This document shows, one piece after another, positions 1-11,774 of a stretch of 64,000 nucleotides of DNA. The translations under genes and the position numbers were made by a program. The DNA comes from Brachionus rotundiformis. Its lineage: Eukaryota > Rotifera > Eurotatoria > Ploima > Brachionidae. The stretch covers positions 3,565,961-3,629,960 of the forward strand of contig JAESIW010000137.1 in assembly GCA_016802295.1 (NCBI GenBank), in the 5' to 3' direction. A model generated the notes under the pieces. The model made no database searches, was not told where the DNA came from, and worked only from the letters and a program-made list of their open reading frames with translations. The number at the start of each line of letters is the position of its first letter. Position 1 is the first letter of the stretch.

Positions 1-761
1 AGTCCGGCACTAATATTTGAAAAAAATTAAACTAAAGATAAAATCAAAATTAAATGCCTTGACGAATTTAACCTGTAAAATAATAGTCAATTTGAAGGCT
101 GGCTTTTAATTCTGGCCATTCTTGACAGCTTCGGAAATGATTGACTGGAATACCTCTATAAGTAGTTTGTTCTAATTTTTCCTATAAATAAAAATTTATA
201 AAATTTTTAAAATAGATTTTGAATTTTTACATGTGGAAAACCATTATTGAAGTGAAAGAAAAAATTTGGTGGTTTCATATTTAAGCCAGATTGGTCTTGA
301 ATCAAACCAAAAAAATAGTTATCCTCTGTTGATTCGGATATCTTTTTTGCCTTACATTCTCTATCTACAAAAAATTATTAAAGCTGAGAAATAATCCTGT
401 TCTAATTTATTAATTTACTAATTATGGAGAATATCTGATCGTGTTCAAAGTCATAAATTCGTCGATATGAGGTGTTTTGTTCTCGAATGGTATAATCAGC
501 TCTTTTCTCATTTCTATCATACAAAATCGTTACTTCAGAATTTCTGTTTTCATTTATTGCATTAATTTCAACTCTTGATTCAAATTCATCCGGGAGCTTT
601 GGTAATTCATTTGGATCTGAAGATAGTTTTAGCGATTTTATTTTAAAAATTTTCTCATATTTACTTATATTTGATGTCACTGGATCGCAAAACTTTATTT
701 TTTGACAGCTTATGAGCTCAACAATCAAAAAAAGGATTATAATTTTTCGTAATTTAATCAT
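1..761 (-). CDS. Secreted/membrane LolA-like + PAN family protein, gene A (5' part only)
   Basis: This is the 5' end of a third paralog of the two genes that follow; it runs off the left edge of the window. The start at 761 opens a signal peptide (hydrophobic core IIILFLIVELIS, then Cys-Gln). Next comes the module that opens each paralog: PKLPDEFESRVEIN, a beta-rich stretch, then FEHDQIF. Exon 1 appears to end near 404 at a phase-1 donor. Exon 2 (from about 373) reads NRECKAKKIS and on to FFGLIQDQSGLNMKPP. A further exon near 60-175 carries VNHFRSCQEWPELKASLQ and IDYYFTG, matching the FRSCQDW-type segment of the other two genes. The PAN and TM parts would lie beyond the window. The product is probably exported. 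Its biochemical role is unknown; the LolA-like assignment is from memory of metazoan families and is tentative. Confidence 0.7.
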
Positions 762-951
762 GTTGAAAATCTTGAAAACTAATTTAATAAAACAATAATA
801 ATTTTTGAAAATATTAAGAAAAATTTCGTCTTATGAGTTTATTTTATCTTATTTTTTCTAATAGAAGATTATTTTAAGATTATTTTTATCATACTTAAAA
901 TATTTTTTTTCAATAATCAAAATGATATTAATATTTGATAAAACTTTTTTT

Positions 952-1424
952 TCTATTATAAATACATGTGATTCAATTTATATAATAAAAGTTTCGGCTG
1001 TAAGGCAATTTTCAAGTTAAATAGATAAATATTTTTCCAAAAAAAATTATAAAAATAATTAATTAGAAAATTTGATTTTTTTTTAATAATTTAATAAAAA
1101 GATTTTTTTTTAAGAAAAAATTCAAATTAAATCTTAAAAATTGTATTTATAAATTATTAGAATTAATTTTTCAATTATCGTATTTTTATTATAAATTCAT
1201 GTGATTCAATTTATATAATAATAGTCAGGGCTGTTAAGCATTTTTCAAGTTAAAAAGATAAATCTTTATTTATTTTCCAAAAAAAATTATTATATTATTA
1301 TGAAAAATAATTTTTATAAAATTAATTAATTTAAATATTTGATTTTTTTTTATTAAATAAAAAAATTCAAATTAAATCTTAAAAATTCTATTTATATATT
1401 ATAAGAATTAATTTTTTCAATTAT
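952..1424. repeat. Two-unit tandem direct repeat (~235 bp) downstream of gene B
   Basis: Unit 1 is about 952-1185 and unit 2 about 1186-1424. Both begin with an ATTATAAAT-CATGTGATTCAAT block. They share a central CTGT-AAG-CA-TTTTCAAGTTAAA block and end in AATTAATTTTT(T)CAATTATCGTA. Unit 2 ends inside the last codons of gene B, so unit 1 carries a fossil of that gene's final Tyr-Asp-Asn-stop. The unit is therefore a duplicated gene-B 3' end plus 3' UTR. Identity is high but interrupted by small indels. Confidence 0.75.
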
Positions 1425-4400
1425 CGTAATTTGGATTTGTAAATTTCATCACTGGTAAAAGACTAGTTTTCTTGCTAAATTTCACATAAGCTAAACCAAT
1501 AAGGCCACCAATGATTAATCCACAAATAATAACAGCTAAGGTAACTCCAAAAATAATGCCACCACTAAATTCGTTCTTTTTGCCTGGTGCAAGAGGCTCA
1601 ATTTGCATCAGCTTTCCATCTTTTTGGTAGTAAAGCCCTTAATAAGATAAAAGTAATTAAGATGAATTAAGATCAAAATTTATGCATAATTTACTTGAAT
1701 AATGATTTACATTTGGATTGCTCTTGATACCCAAATCTTTGAAATTTTTATCTTTTACATTTTCTTGGTAAAGAGAGCATTCTTTTGTTTGGATGTTATA
1801 ATCAAAACTACGACACAAGTAGCCATCTTGAAAAGAACATATTTCAGCACATCCCTCAACAGATTGATTTGAAACCATCGACTGAGCTTGAACGGACAAT
1901 TGAGTTTGAACAATTACTTCAAAATCATTGATTGCACGAACTTTTTAATTAAAATTTATTTAAAAAAATCTAAATTAATTTAAAATAATAATATACTCGA
2001 ATAATGACTGCAAATTGCCGAGTATACCACATTGGGGTCTTTTTCTGTATTATGAACATTCGTGTCACTTAAAAGACATCGAAATGTTTGGTCATCTTTT
2101 TTGCATAAATTGAATGATCTGCATTTCTTTTCTGTGTTACACTTGAAAGCACATTCACTCGGATTAACCACATTACTTAAGCTATAATCGACTAAAGCTG
2201 TAACTTTAAATGGATATTCAATATAATCATATAGTGGGTCTCCTGGAATTTTAATTGAAAATATTTTGATACTTGATTTTTTAAAAAAATTTACTTATAA
2301 AAATTGTTGAACCATTTTCTGGTTTTATAGATTCGAGGGCAACCGTAATGTTGTCGGTGATTAAGAGCAAACTAGCCCATTTGCATTCTTTGGTCACATC
2401 GTTGTATGTCAAACTCTGACAACTAAAAGTGGGTTCAAGAATACATAACCTAGAACATTCATCAATAGATACAAAAGATTTTTTGCGTAATAATATTGTA
2501 GGATTTGAACTAATAAAATCTTCCTGGAAATCGGTATCAGTTACTAAAAGATCAAATCTTGAAAAATAAGAAGCTAATAAGAAAGAATTAGTTTTAACAA
2601 ATAAAATTTGATTATTAAATTTACTTGAGCCTGCTGAACCAACATTTTGTCCTTGATTTTGGTCAAAAATGTCCTCAGGTTCGAAAGTATATATCCTCTA
2701 AAAATTAAAAAACATAATTATTTAATATTTTAATAATTAAAATATAAATTTAATTAGATGTTTTAATTAAAGCGAATGAACTTTGAAAATTAGCAACCAA
2801 CTTTTTGGTAAAAAATAATTAGAATTAAATACAACTTGCGTATTTAAACTAAATATATTAATATAATTCTTATGAAAGATACAAAATCCAAAATTTTAAA
2901 TATTAAATATTAAATTTTACTCTTTCTCTAGTCTCGATATCAAATTTAAATTCTTTTCTTAAGATCGCTTCCTTAATGCTTCCATACATTTGATCAACAG
3001 TAGCTATATCAAAATCGATTGTCGATTCTAAAATAGATAAATTGATTATAATTTTTTTATTTATTTATTTTAATTTTATACTAGAATAATGTTCACAAGC
3101 AGGTGCAGTCTCGAGAGTTATATCAGGATCAGAGATGGTCGAATCATAAAAATTACAGAAATAGCCACTTGATGATGAATCCTTACAAAAATCAAAACTT
3201 CTACAAGTAAAGTCTTGGTTTCCGGTCAGTGTTTTGATTTCATTTTTATCCAAACAAACACTTGCACACTTCAATTGCGAGTCAACTGAGTATTTGTATT
3301 TTGCTTTCGATTGATCAATCTTAGAGTCTTTAACTTGCCTAAAATGATCTATTAAATAATTTTTTAAGTTAGTTTGAATTAGAAGAGTTGTGTAATTTAA
3401 TACTGATAGCTTCGGCAGTTGCTGTTACACCTGAACTGATAATGAAAGTTCTATTTTCAATACTTATTCTTGGCGAGATAATTCTTAGTGGAGAAAATTC
3501 CAGGCCTTTAAGTGATTTTTTTACTGTTTCTTCAAATTGCTCTAGAATTGGTCTCTCATATCTAATAAATTGGCTTCGATCTTAAAAACAAACTATGTCA
3601 ATGAAATAAAAATTCAATTGAATTTTTTTTACCTAAATCATCTGGAATTTTGAATCTCATCTTAAACAGAGCTTTATCTTTTCCATAGAAACAATCACTT
3701 ATATCAAATCTCCGGTTGTAAGGTTCTGAATCGAAATTGAAAATTTGATTTATCAATTTCATGCGAAGCTATTTATCAATTTAATTTCAAATATATGAAT
3801 AAAATTTTAAATTACATTTTCAATAGTCACATGAACTGATACTGGAACAACTTCTTCTAAATGATCAAGTCCCTGATCTATATTGGCTATTACCTAAGAA
3901 CATCAAATATTAAATTTCAATCAATATCAATTTATTAGCTCTTACATTCTGGAAAAAGAATTCTACAATTACTGGAATTCCGGTCATATTTTGAATTGGA
4001 ATATCAGTTCTTTTTGAAATGAAAACATCACATAATATATCTCTTTCATATCTCTTTTAAGTTTTTAAAATCTGATTAAAAAAAAATGTAAAATTAAATA
4101 GTTGAATACTTGTCCAGCATAAAAATAGGAGTCGTCTAGATAAAAAAGTTGGTTAGGCTCTTTTATTTGAATAAGTGCTTGATTGCCTTGTTCGATTGGA
4201 AATATGTCATTTCGATCAATAGAATAAGTTCCAATTGGATAAATTAGGCAATTTTTGTTATCTTCATTAATGGCATAACCAACACCTATGAATGGAAAAA
4301 TAGGAATATTATTTTTGTATTAAATATACAATTACCGCTGTTAAAATCATGAATCGCCTTGTAGGTACCCTCAATAAACCAAGGCGCAATTATTTTATTT

Positions 4401-5537
4401 CCTTCAAAGTCAAATCTGACTGCTTTCAATGGTTTTGAGTAATGGACATTTGAGCTTTTTTCGTAGTTGAATTGCTGAGAAATTATATCTTCAGTAAATG
4501 AAAATGTATCAGGTATTTTGGGAATTTCATCTTTATAACTTTGTCCATCACAAAAAACACCTTCAGGAAGCTTTAAAAAAATATTACATAATATTCAAAT
4601 TATTGAGAATAAAATACAGTGAATAAATCAAATTTTCGTTCAATAGCCGTTCTAAATTCAAAAAAATTGTATTCAATTTTAATTTTGGTCTCTTGGGGCT
4701 GATTCATATTTATAATTCCTTCAATCATTATTGAAATTGGTAATTCTTTAAAACTTGGATCATAATTGGTTGGATAAGCATGACTTGGTTCTAGAGAACA
4801 ACTAACATTTCATAATAATTATTAATTTTTTTGAATTATACTGCTAAAATAGTAGTCTATCAAAACATTTGCATTAACTTCTTGCCAGTTTTGACAACTT
4901 TGATAATGACTTGCCTAAATTTTATTTAAATAAATAAAAAAAATAGGATTAAATAATAGTTTATCTCAACTGGTATATCTCTCCATTTAGTATCGTCTAA
5001 TTTAACTGTCGGGTTTCCATTGTTAAAATGAAAGAAATAATTCGACTGTTGCATATTATAAGTATTTCCATCCCATGTTAGCCCAAAAAAAATATTTTGA
5101 GAACTTTCATTTAATTTAGTAGCATTACATTTATTGCCTATTGAATTAATTATTTTTTTAACTTTTTGTCTTTAAAAAAGATATACCTTCTAGATAAAAT
5201 AGCTCATTTTTGTCAAAAAAGAATATTTTTCTTGATGTTTGGTCTCTAGCTATTCTAATTATTTCTCCTTTTTTGTCATAATAATCAAATTTGACAAAAA
5301 GTTCTTCGCTTCTATTTTCATTCAAAAAATTTAATTCAATTCGAGTCTCGAATTCTTGAGGCAATTTGGGCAAATTAGAAGGATCTAAATTGAAGACATT
5401 AAAAAATTTTTTTTTTTTCTTTTTCTTAGTTTACCAATGTTTGGATTAAGAGGTTGACAAAATGGTTCAGCCTCGTGAGACCATTCAAATAATGTTACCA
5501 AGCACCAAAGTAATATAATTGCTTTGTTTGATGGCAT
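1417..5537 (-). CDS. Type I membrane protein: LolA-like repeats, four PAN/apple-like modules, TM helix, FxNPxY tail (gene B)
   Basis: The start at 5537 gives a signal peptide (MPSNKAIILLWCLVTLFEWS). The first beta-rich module (PKLPQEFETRIELN ... FDYYDKKGEI) lies at about 5158-5385. A Cys-containing segment follows (about 4855-5130), then a second beta-rich module (about 4330-4560) and further ectodomain exons. Four Cys-rich PAN/apple-like modules come next: exon 3082-3348, about 2290-2700, exon 1997-2242 and exon 1695-1940. Modules 1, 3 and 4 have a CRSF(D/N) core and end in HYSS. The last exon (1417-1637) encodes one TM helix (GVTLAVIICGLIIGGLIGLAYV) and a roughly 20-residue tail ending FTNPNYDN. 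PAN modules bind proteins or carbohydrates in known families; FxNPxY tails bind clathrin or PTB adaptors. A cell-surface adhesion or uptake receptor is therefore inferred, not shown. Introns are short and mostly phase 1. Confidence 0.8.
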
Positions 5538-5582
5538 TTTTTTCAATTTTTAAAATCAAAGAATTCTAAATGAAAAATAAAT

Positions 5583-5600
5583 AAAACTTTTTTATAAAGA
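5583..5600 (-). promoter_or_regulatory. Possible TATA box of gene B
   Basis: On the minus strand, TTTATAAAAAAG lies about 50-60 bp upstream of the gene B start, in the 252-bp gap to gene C. The position suits a short 5' UTR. The background is AT-rich, so this is weak evidence. Confidence 0.3.
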
Positions 5601-5789
5601 TATTTATTTCATAAAGATAAGCTCGTGATTGTCTTTATTATATTAAAGTTTTTTTTTTTAAAAGGTTTTAAGGCTAAGACACAAAAATGAAATGAAATCT
5701 ATTAAAAAGATAAAAATTAAATTTTTTAAATATTAATTTAGATAAAGTAAATAAAACATATTTGATAATAGCTAAAAATTATCTTTTAG

Positions 5790-8700
5790 TTAAGATTGGG
5801 AGTTTGGATTTGAGTAGCTCATAACAGGTAAATCTTTATTTTTTCTTATTATTTTCATTGAAAACCAAACAATTATGATACCAGTTAATGAACCGATTAT
5901 CAGTGAGAAAATGCTAACCAATGTAAAAGTACCTTTGAATAAAAATAAAATTGGTAAAATAAAATCTTCTTAAAATTTACCTGCTTGATACTTATTTTGA
6001 ATTTTGGGAAGCGCATCTAATTCCAAATTTTCACCATTTTCAAAAAAATACTCTCCTAAAAATATATAAATATTATATTTTGATATATTTTTTAAAACTT
6101 GTTATTATAATACTCGAATAGTGATTTGAATTTATATTGGAAAACAATTCAATGTTAGAATGAATATTATCTTTAACATTTTCTTTATACAACCAGCAAG
6201 AATTTATATCAATCAAATAATCAAAACTCCGGCAAACAAAAGCTTCGATATAAGAACAAATTGTAGAACATCTTTCCACAGATGTATTGACATATTTAAC
6301 TTGGGGTCTTACATTTAGCTGGTAACCCGCTACAAACTTAAAGTCATCAATACTCTCTCCTTTAATTTATTATATTTGATATGTTTTAAAAACTTTAAAA
6401 TATTTGAATATACTAGAATAGTGTCTACAAATCGGAGAATAGATTAAATCAGGACTTTTTGCGTCATCATGTATATGTTTGTCACTAAGTAGACATCTAT
6501 ATTTGAATTTATCATCTTTGGAATTGTCACATAAGTTGAAACTTCTACATTTAAATTTGTTCTGGTTGTTACATTCATAGGCGCATTCTTCTTCATTTTT
6601 TACTATCAATTCTACCAAGTCACCTTTACTCCCAGTTGTAAAAGGAAATTCGATAAATGATGAAATAATATCTCCTAAAAAAACATTCAAAAAATGGAAA
6701 ATTTTAAATCAAATAAGTATCACTTTGATATAGAAAAAAGCCATCTTTTTTGATAAGATATTGGTAATCAAATCTATCTGAAAAAAAATCTATGTTTATC
6801 GAAGACCATTTGCATTCTCTTAATATTGGTTCAAAAGTAAGAATGTCGCATCTGAAAGCCAACTCCTTAAGACAAAGTCTAGAACATTCATCAATGCTTA
6901 GTCCTCTACGTTGTCTAAACTGTATTGAATTGTTTTTTTTAATTATATCCAAATTAAGATCAAAATTTTCGTCATTCAAACGAAATTTTTGAAAAAAACT
7001 TGCTTTAAATTAAAATCTAAATTTTTAATTATTAAATTGAAATTAAAGCAATACTTGATCCCTGGGGTGGTTTCCCAGTTGAATCAGTTGAAGCATCCAA
7101 AGTAGCTGGATATATGTCATTAGCTTTAAAAGGTATTAGGATTTGATTGCTTTCATAATTAATATTAAAAAGTCCTTTCAATACTGCATCTTCAACAACT
7201 CGAAAGCTATCTTCTTTGCTCACACTATCAAATGTTATTACGTTTTCTTAACATTAAAGAAATTTAAAAAAGAAAATGCTTTTAACGCTTACTTGAATAA
7301 TGGTCACAAAGAGTTCCATTTTGAGTTACCAAAGATGGATCAGTGAAAAATGACGAATTATAAAATGAACAAATAAATGTTGCAGATGAAGATACAGATT
7401 CAATATTCAAACACAAATCGAAACTTAGACAGCGATAAAAATTGGTATTCAATGTTGAGTCTTTAAGACATTGGTAAGCACAGTTTTCTGGGCTAGAGGA
7501 CTCTATTTTATTTACTGCATGCTGAACATCTACATTAAGATTAATTAGTCTTCTAAAATGGTCTATTTTTTTCAATAAAAAAGTAAATTAAAAAAATATA
7601 ATTAATAAAAAAGTACTAATTGGTGGAGCATAATCGGTTATTCCAGTATAAATTACAAAACCATCATTAGATACCCTAATTTCTGGGGGTATAATACGCA
7701 AAGGTGATAAGTTGTATACAGATAATGCCGAGAGAATCGGTTCATAAAATTTTTTTTCAACATATCTCTGGAAAATCTTTTCAAACGAATTTTTATCAAT
7801 GTCCTGAGGATAATCAAAAGAAATGGCAAATTGGGTTTTTTCCTTGTTTCTGTAGCACTGGGATACATCGAATTTTTTAATCGAAGGTTCAGCTGTGTCA
7901 AAATTGTATATATTTAAAATATGTTTGATTTTACCCTAATTGATTCAATTTATTAAATTAGATTCAATTTTTTTAAAAGTTTTACATCATTAGATGTAAT
8001 TTTGATAACTATTGGCGATGCTGGATTTTCAGATTCGGAGCTTTCCATAACCTGACCAATCTAAAAAAAAATTAAAGTATTTTATAAAAAATTTAGTTTA
8101 GTGTTAAAAAATTGTGATTTAAAATTGCTAACCGCCATAAAATAAATCTCAAAAACCCAATATTCTGGTTGTTGGTCACCTATGCCTTTAAAATCTGTTC
8201 TTTTGGAAACAAAAACATCACATGTTATTCCTCTTTCTAGGCGCTTATATTTTAAGTTTATTAATTAGGTCTTAAGTTTATTTGTTTTACTTGTCCAGCA
8301 TAGAAATAAGTGTCATCTATGTAAAAAAATTGTTTTGGATCTTTCATGGTTAGAGCTAGACCAGCAGAATTAGCTAGTGAAATTGAGTCTTGTTCGCTAT
8401 TTAATGGACTAATGGAACAATTTCCAAGAAATTCATCAATTACGTATCCGACACCTTATATTTAATTGTTAATCAAATATCAAGATAATATTCTAATAAT
8501 TACATACCACTATTAAAGTCATGAATTATTTTTAATGGTGAATTTTTTCGATAATTGTTTGTTGCCAGAGTATCATACCTTACAGTCTTGAGATCATATG
8601 AATAATACACTTTATTTGTTTTGGCTAATTTCTTTTCATTCAATATGATTTCTTCAGTAAATGAAAACGATCTTGGAATATCAGGCATTTGGCCTTTAAA

Positions 8701-9709
8701 TGTTTGATTGTGGCAAAATATTCCATCAGGTTGCTAAATAAAAGTGATAAAAATCATTTTTTTAGTATTTTGTTCTTAATTTACCACATATAGATCAGAT
8801 TTTCTTTCAACATAAGGTCTAAATTCGAAAAATTCGTAAGTATTTTCAATGCTAAATGATCTGCCTTTTTTGGCTGATAAGTCTACATAGCCTTTGATAA
8901 CAGTTGCCACAGGTACTTGAACATTTAGATCGGGAAAACCTACTGATTGTTCGAAGTTTGAGTCTTAAGAAAAGAAAAGAAAAATATTTTATTAATATTT
9001 GCTTCAGGCCAAAAAAAAATACCACTAAAATAAAAATCAATCAAAAAATTGGCATTTAATTCGGTCCAGTCTTGACATGAACGGTAATGTTTTACCGGTA
9101 TCCCTCTGTATACTTCTTGGCCAACAAACATCTAAATCTTCAATTAGTAGAATACTTTTTGATTTAGAATAATTTACATGAGGATATTCATTATTAAAAT
9201 GCAATAAGTCATTAACTGGCTTCATATTGATTGTACCATCAGGACCATACACCAGACCAAAGAAGTTAAATTCATCAAAAGATTCATTTATTTTTTTGAC
9301 TTGACATTTTCTATAATCTATTAACACAATTTATTACAATTTAACTAATCTATCAATCATGTTAACCAACTTGATATTGTAAAGTATTCGTTTTTATCAT
9401 AATAGAAAACTCGACGATCATGTTCAATCTCTTCTTGGGTAATTATTTCAGCTTTTTGGTCATAATAATCGTAGACCAGAAAGAACTCAACTGTTTTTTC
9501 AGAATTAAAAGTTGCCTGAACCAAAGTTTGAAATTCAGTTGGCAATTTTGGCAATAAGGTTGGATCTGAAAATAAAAATTAAATAAAAAAATTTATTTTT
9601 ATCAATTATTTTAACCAGCCACGGGTGTTATGCTTTCACTATTGCAATAATTATTGCTGGTCCAACATTTGTTAACCATTAAAAAAAATATTAAACCAAT
9701 AATAAACAT
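5790..9709 (-). CDS. Type I membrane protein: LolA-like repeats, four PAN/apple-like modules, TM helix (gene C)
   Basis: Complete paralog of gene B with the same exon order. The start at 9709 gives a signal peptide (MFIIGLIFFLMVNKCWT). The first module (PKLPTEFQTLVQATF ... YDYYDQKAEI) is at 9357-9560. A second (PDIPRSFSF ... KVYYSYDLKTVRYD) is at 8500-8690. The segment FRSCQDWTELNANFLIDFYF lies near 9020-9110. PAN-like modules follow at about 7300-7570, 6720-6960, exon 6414-6674 and exon 6114-6359; most end in HYSS at a phase-1 donor. A TM exon ends the gene (5790 to about 5985), with the tail LPVMSYSNPNSQS. Compared with gene B the tail keeps NPN but has Ser where B has the Tyr of NPxY. The 5' ends of B and C are arranged head to tail, so B and C look like a tandem duplication. 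The ligand is unknown. Confidence 0.8.
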
Positions 9710-10171
9710 TTTTTAATAAAAATGAATTTTTTAATTTCAAATTTAACAAGTTTTAATTATGTTCAAATTTAATATGGAGTTTTTTTTTATCAAAATTAAA
9801 AAAAGATAAATCAATTTGAGATTTTTTTTCAAACTATTTATTTAAATTTCATTAGGAGTATTAAAAAATTCAACAAATTAGACGGTTAGTTGGATGGTTT
9901 AAAAATGAGATCTAAAATTTTTTGGGTAAAAAATGGCAAGAATTTGGAACTTAATGTTTAACTAAAGCTAAAAAATAAAATTAATCAAATTTCAACGGTT
10001 TAAATTAAATCTTCACAAAAAATGAGCAATTAGATATTAAGAAATAGCTATAAGTTTTCATGTTAATAAAATTATGATAAGCGGAAAATTTTTGGCTAGA
10101 AAATGTTCAGTGGTTATTGAAAGCAAAAGAAAAAAATTAACAATACGGCTAATTTTGGTAATTTGGAAAAT
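9710..10171. other. Gene-free stretch between gene C and the RRM gene
   Basis: AT-rich sequence holding the gene C 5' flank and the 3' flank of the RRM gene. I see no open frame, repeat or RNA gene. No convincing TATA element stands out upstream of gene C. Confidence 0.6.
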
Positions 10172-11303
10172 TCAATTATTGAAATTAGTTTTATTCACAT
10201 TATTATCATTTAAGTTTAAATTTTGATTACTGAATGTGCCGCTGGCGAAATTAAAACTTGATATTGTATTAGACTTTGGTATGCTAGAGTTCACAATAGA
10301 TCTCTCATTTTGACTTGATTGGAACTGTTGCAATTGTTGGTTTATTTGTTGATGCAAAAATTGTTGCTGCTGTTTTAAATACAACGCTTGGATAATTTGT
10401 TGCTTTTGCTGAAATTCTTGCTGAAATTGGTTATAGGAGTTCAGTCTCATACTTTGTAGCTTGCTAGCTTCTATTAACAAATTTGATTGTGTATTTAAAG
10501 TTGCCAAAGGACTTAGCAAGTTCCGGTCAAAAAGAGCGGATTGACTAGTTGGAATTCGATTTGAGACTATGGGTCTGTAACTTTTGTGCGCATTCGAATA
10601 GAGATTATTCGAAAGCATTGGACTCGAGTGAGAGTATGGGATGGACTGTGTGCTTGGCAAAAATTTATTTTGATGATTAAATCCATTTCCTAGACTTGTA
10701 ATCGAGCGTCTTTTTTCTAGGCCTAAAAATTAATTCTAATTTTCTGACCAATCTCTTGATTATCTTACCTTTATTTTTGGTATTGGTAAAATTTTGACTT
10801 GTAGAAAACTGAACTCTTATGTATCGGTCTTTGAACAAGCTGTCGTTTACCTCTTTTAAGGCTATTTCGGCGTCTTTCCTGTTATAAAAATGAATAAAAG
10901 CGTAGTTATGGTCTTTTACGACCGATAAAGCCTCATTAACAGGACCATATTTTTTAAAAACATTCAAAAGTTCTGGCAAAGTAGTGCTGGTGGGAAGATT
11001 TCCCACAAAAAGCTTAGTAACATGTTTTTCAGGCTCAAGTGCACTTTCGTCCATAAGATTGTTATTTAAGTCTCGGACCAAATGAATATTTGCCAAAGGA
11101 GTTTGAAAGCTGGTTGACTCCAGTGGAGAGTATTCATGAGATGAAGACTTGGAAGGAGACGAGAAATACTCGTTTCCATCAGTGCCTGACGATTTGAAAT
11201 TAGAACAGAAATCGCTTAGACTTAAGTTCATGATGCCCTGGGTGGCATCATTAGCGGCGCATTCAGAGCTGGCTTCCTCAATTTTGGCCAAATTTGACAT
11301 CAT
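10172..11303 (-). CDS. Single-RRM RNA-binding protein with a Gln-rich C-terminus
   Basis: There are two exons (10769-11303 and 10172-10722) joined by a 46-bp phase-1 intron (10723-10768), giving about 361 residues. Residues 1-115 are Ser/Glu-rich and probably disordered. A single RRM follows at about 118-190, with RNP2 LFVGNLP and an RNP1-like YAFIHFYN. The single-RRM layout resembles RBM4/Lark-type RRMs (KLFVGNLP ... GPVNEALVVKD ... YAFIHF), but no CCHC zinc knuckle is visible, so I do not assign an ortholog. The C-terminal half is low-complexity and rich in Gln, Ser and Asn, including a run of Gln-Gln-Lys-Gln repeats near 260-300; this is typical of RNP-granule proteins. A role in mRNA processing or translation is inferred from the RRM only. 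Reading past the intron gives a short basic tail, which is why the spliced model is preferred. Confidence 0.8.
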
Positions 11304-11774
11304 ATATTACCTAATTGTTAGCGGCTGAGCACTTAGCGATTATATTTATTTGTAAATTTCGATTTTTTTGTTTAAAATAAAAATGAAAAAAATTTATTTT
11401 ATTTTTTGTATTTATATGTCTTATTTTAATCTATGATGTAATTGTCTATTTAAATAATCCCATACTTTTTTTTCTCCTTAGAAAGAACTATACCAAAACT
11501 CAATTGAACAAAAAATAAATATTTCAACACTCCGATATTCATTCAAATTTCAAGTTTAAGTTAAAGTCATTGCAAAAATATAATCATTATTCAAATGTGT
11601 GTGTTTTGTTTAAAATACAAATATCAGCTTTTAGTGGTAACACGCAATTACTGAATTTACTTGACCAAAAAAAGAAACAAAAAATTTCTCTGGATTGTAA
11701 TTATGCAAAACTAACAAAAATTTATTCAAAAATTTTGTGATAAAATTGAGCTAAATAACTTTTTAAAAAATTGG
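11304..11774. other. Gene-free stretch between the RRM gene and FAHD1
   Basis: Holds the 5' flank of the RRM gene and the 3' flank of FAHD1 (both on the minus strand). There is no recognisable gene. An ATTAG just upstream of the RRM-gene start could be the acceptor of a 5' UTR intron. Confidence 0.5.

Noticed and set aside
3388..3585. Plus-strand ORF of 65 codons
   Set aside because: Lies opposite exons of gene B; the minus-strand reading (e.g. SLKGLEFSPLRIISPRISIE) matches the parallel exon of gene C, so the plus frame is a shadow.
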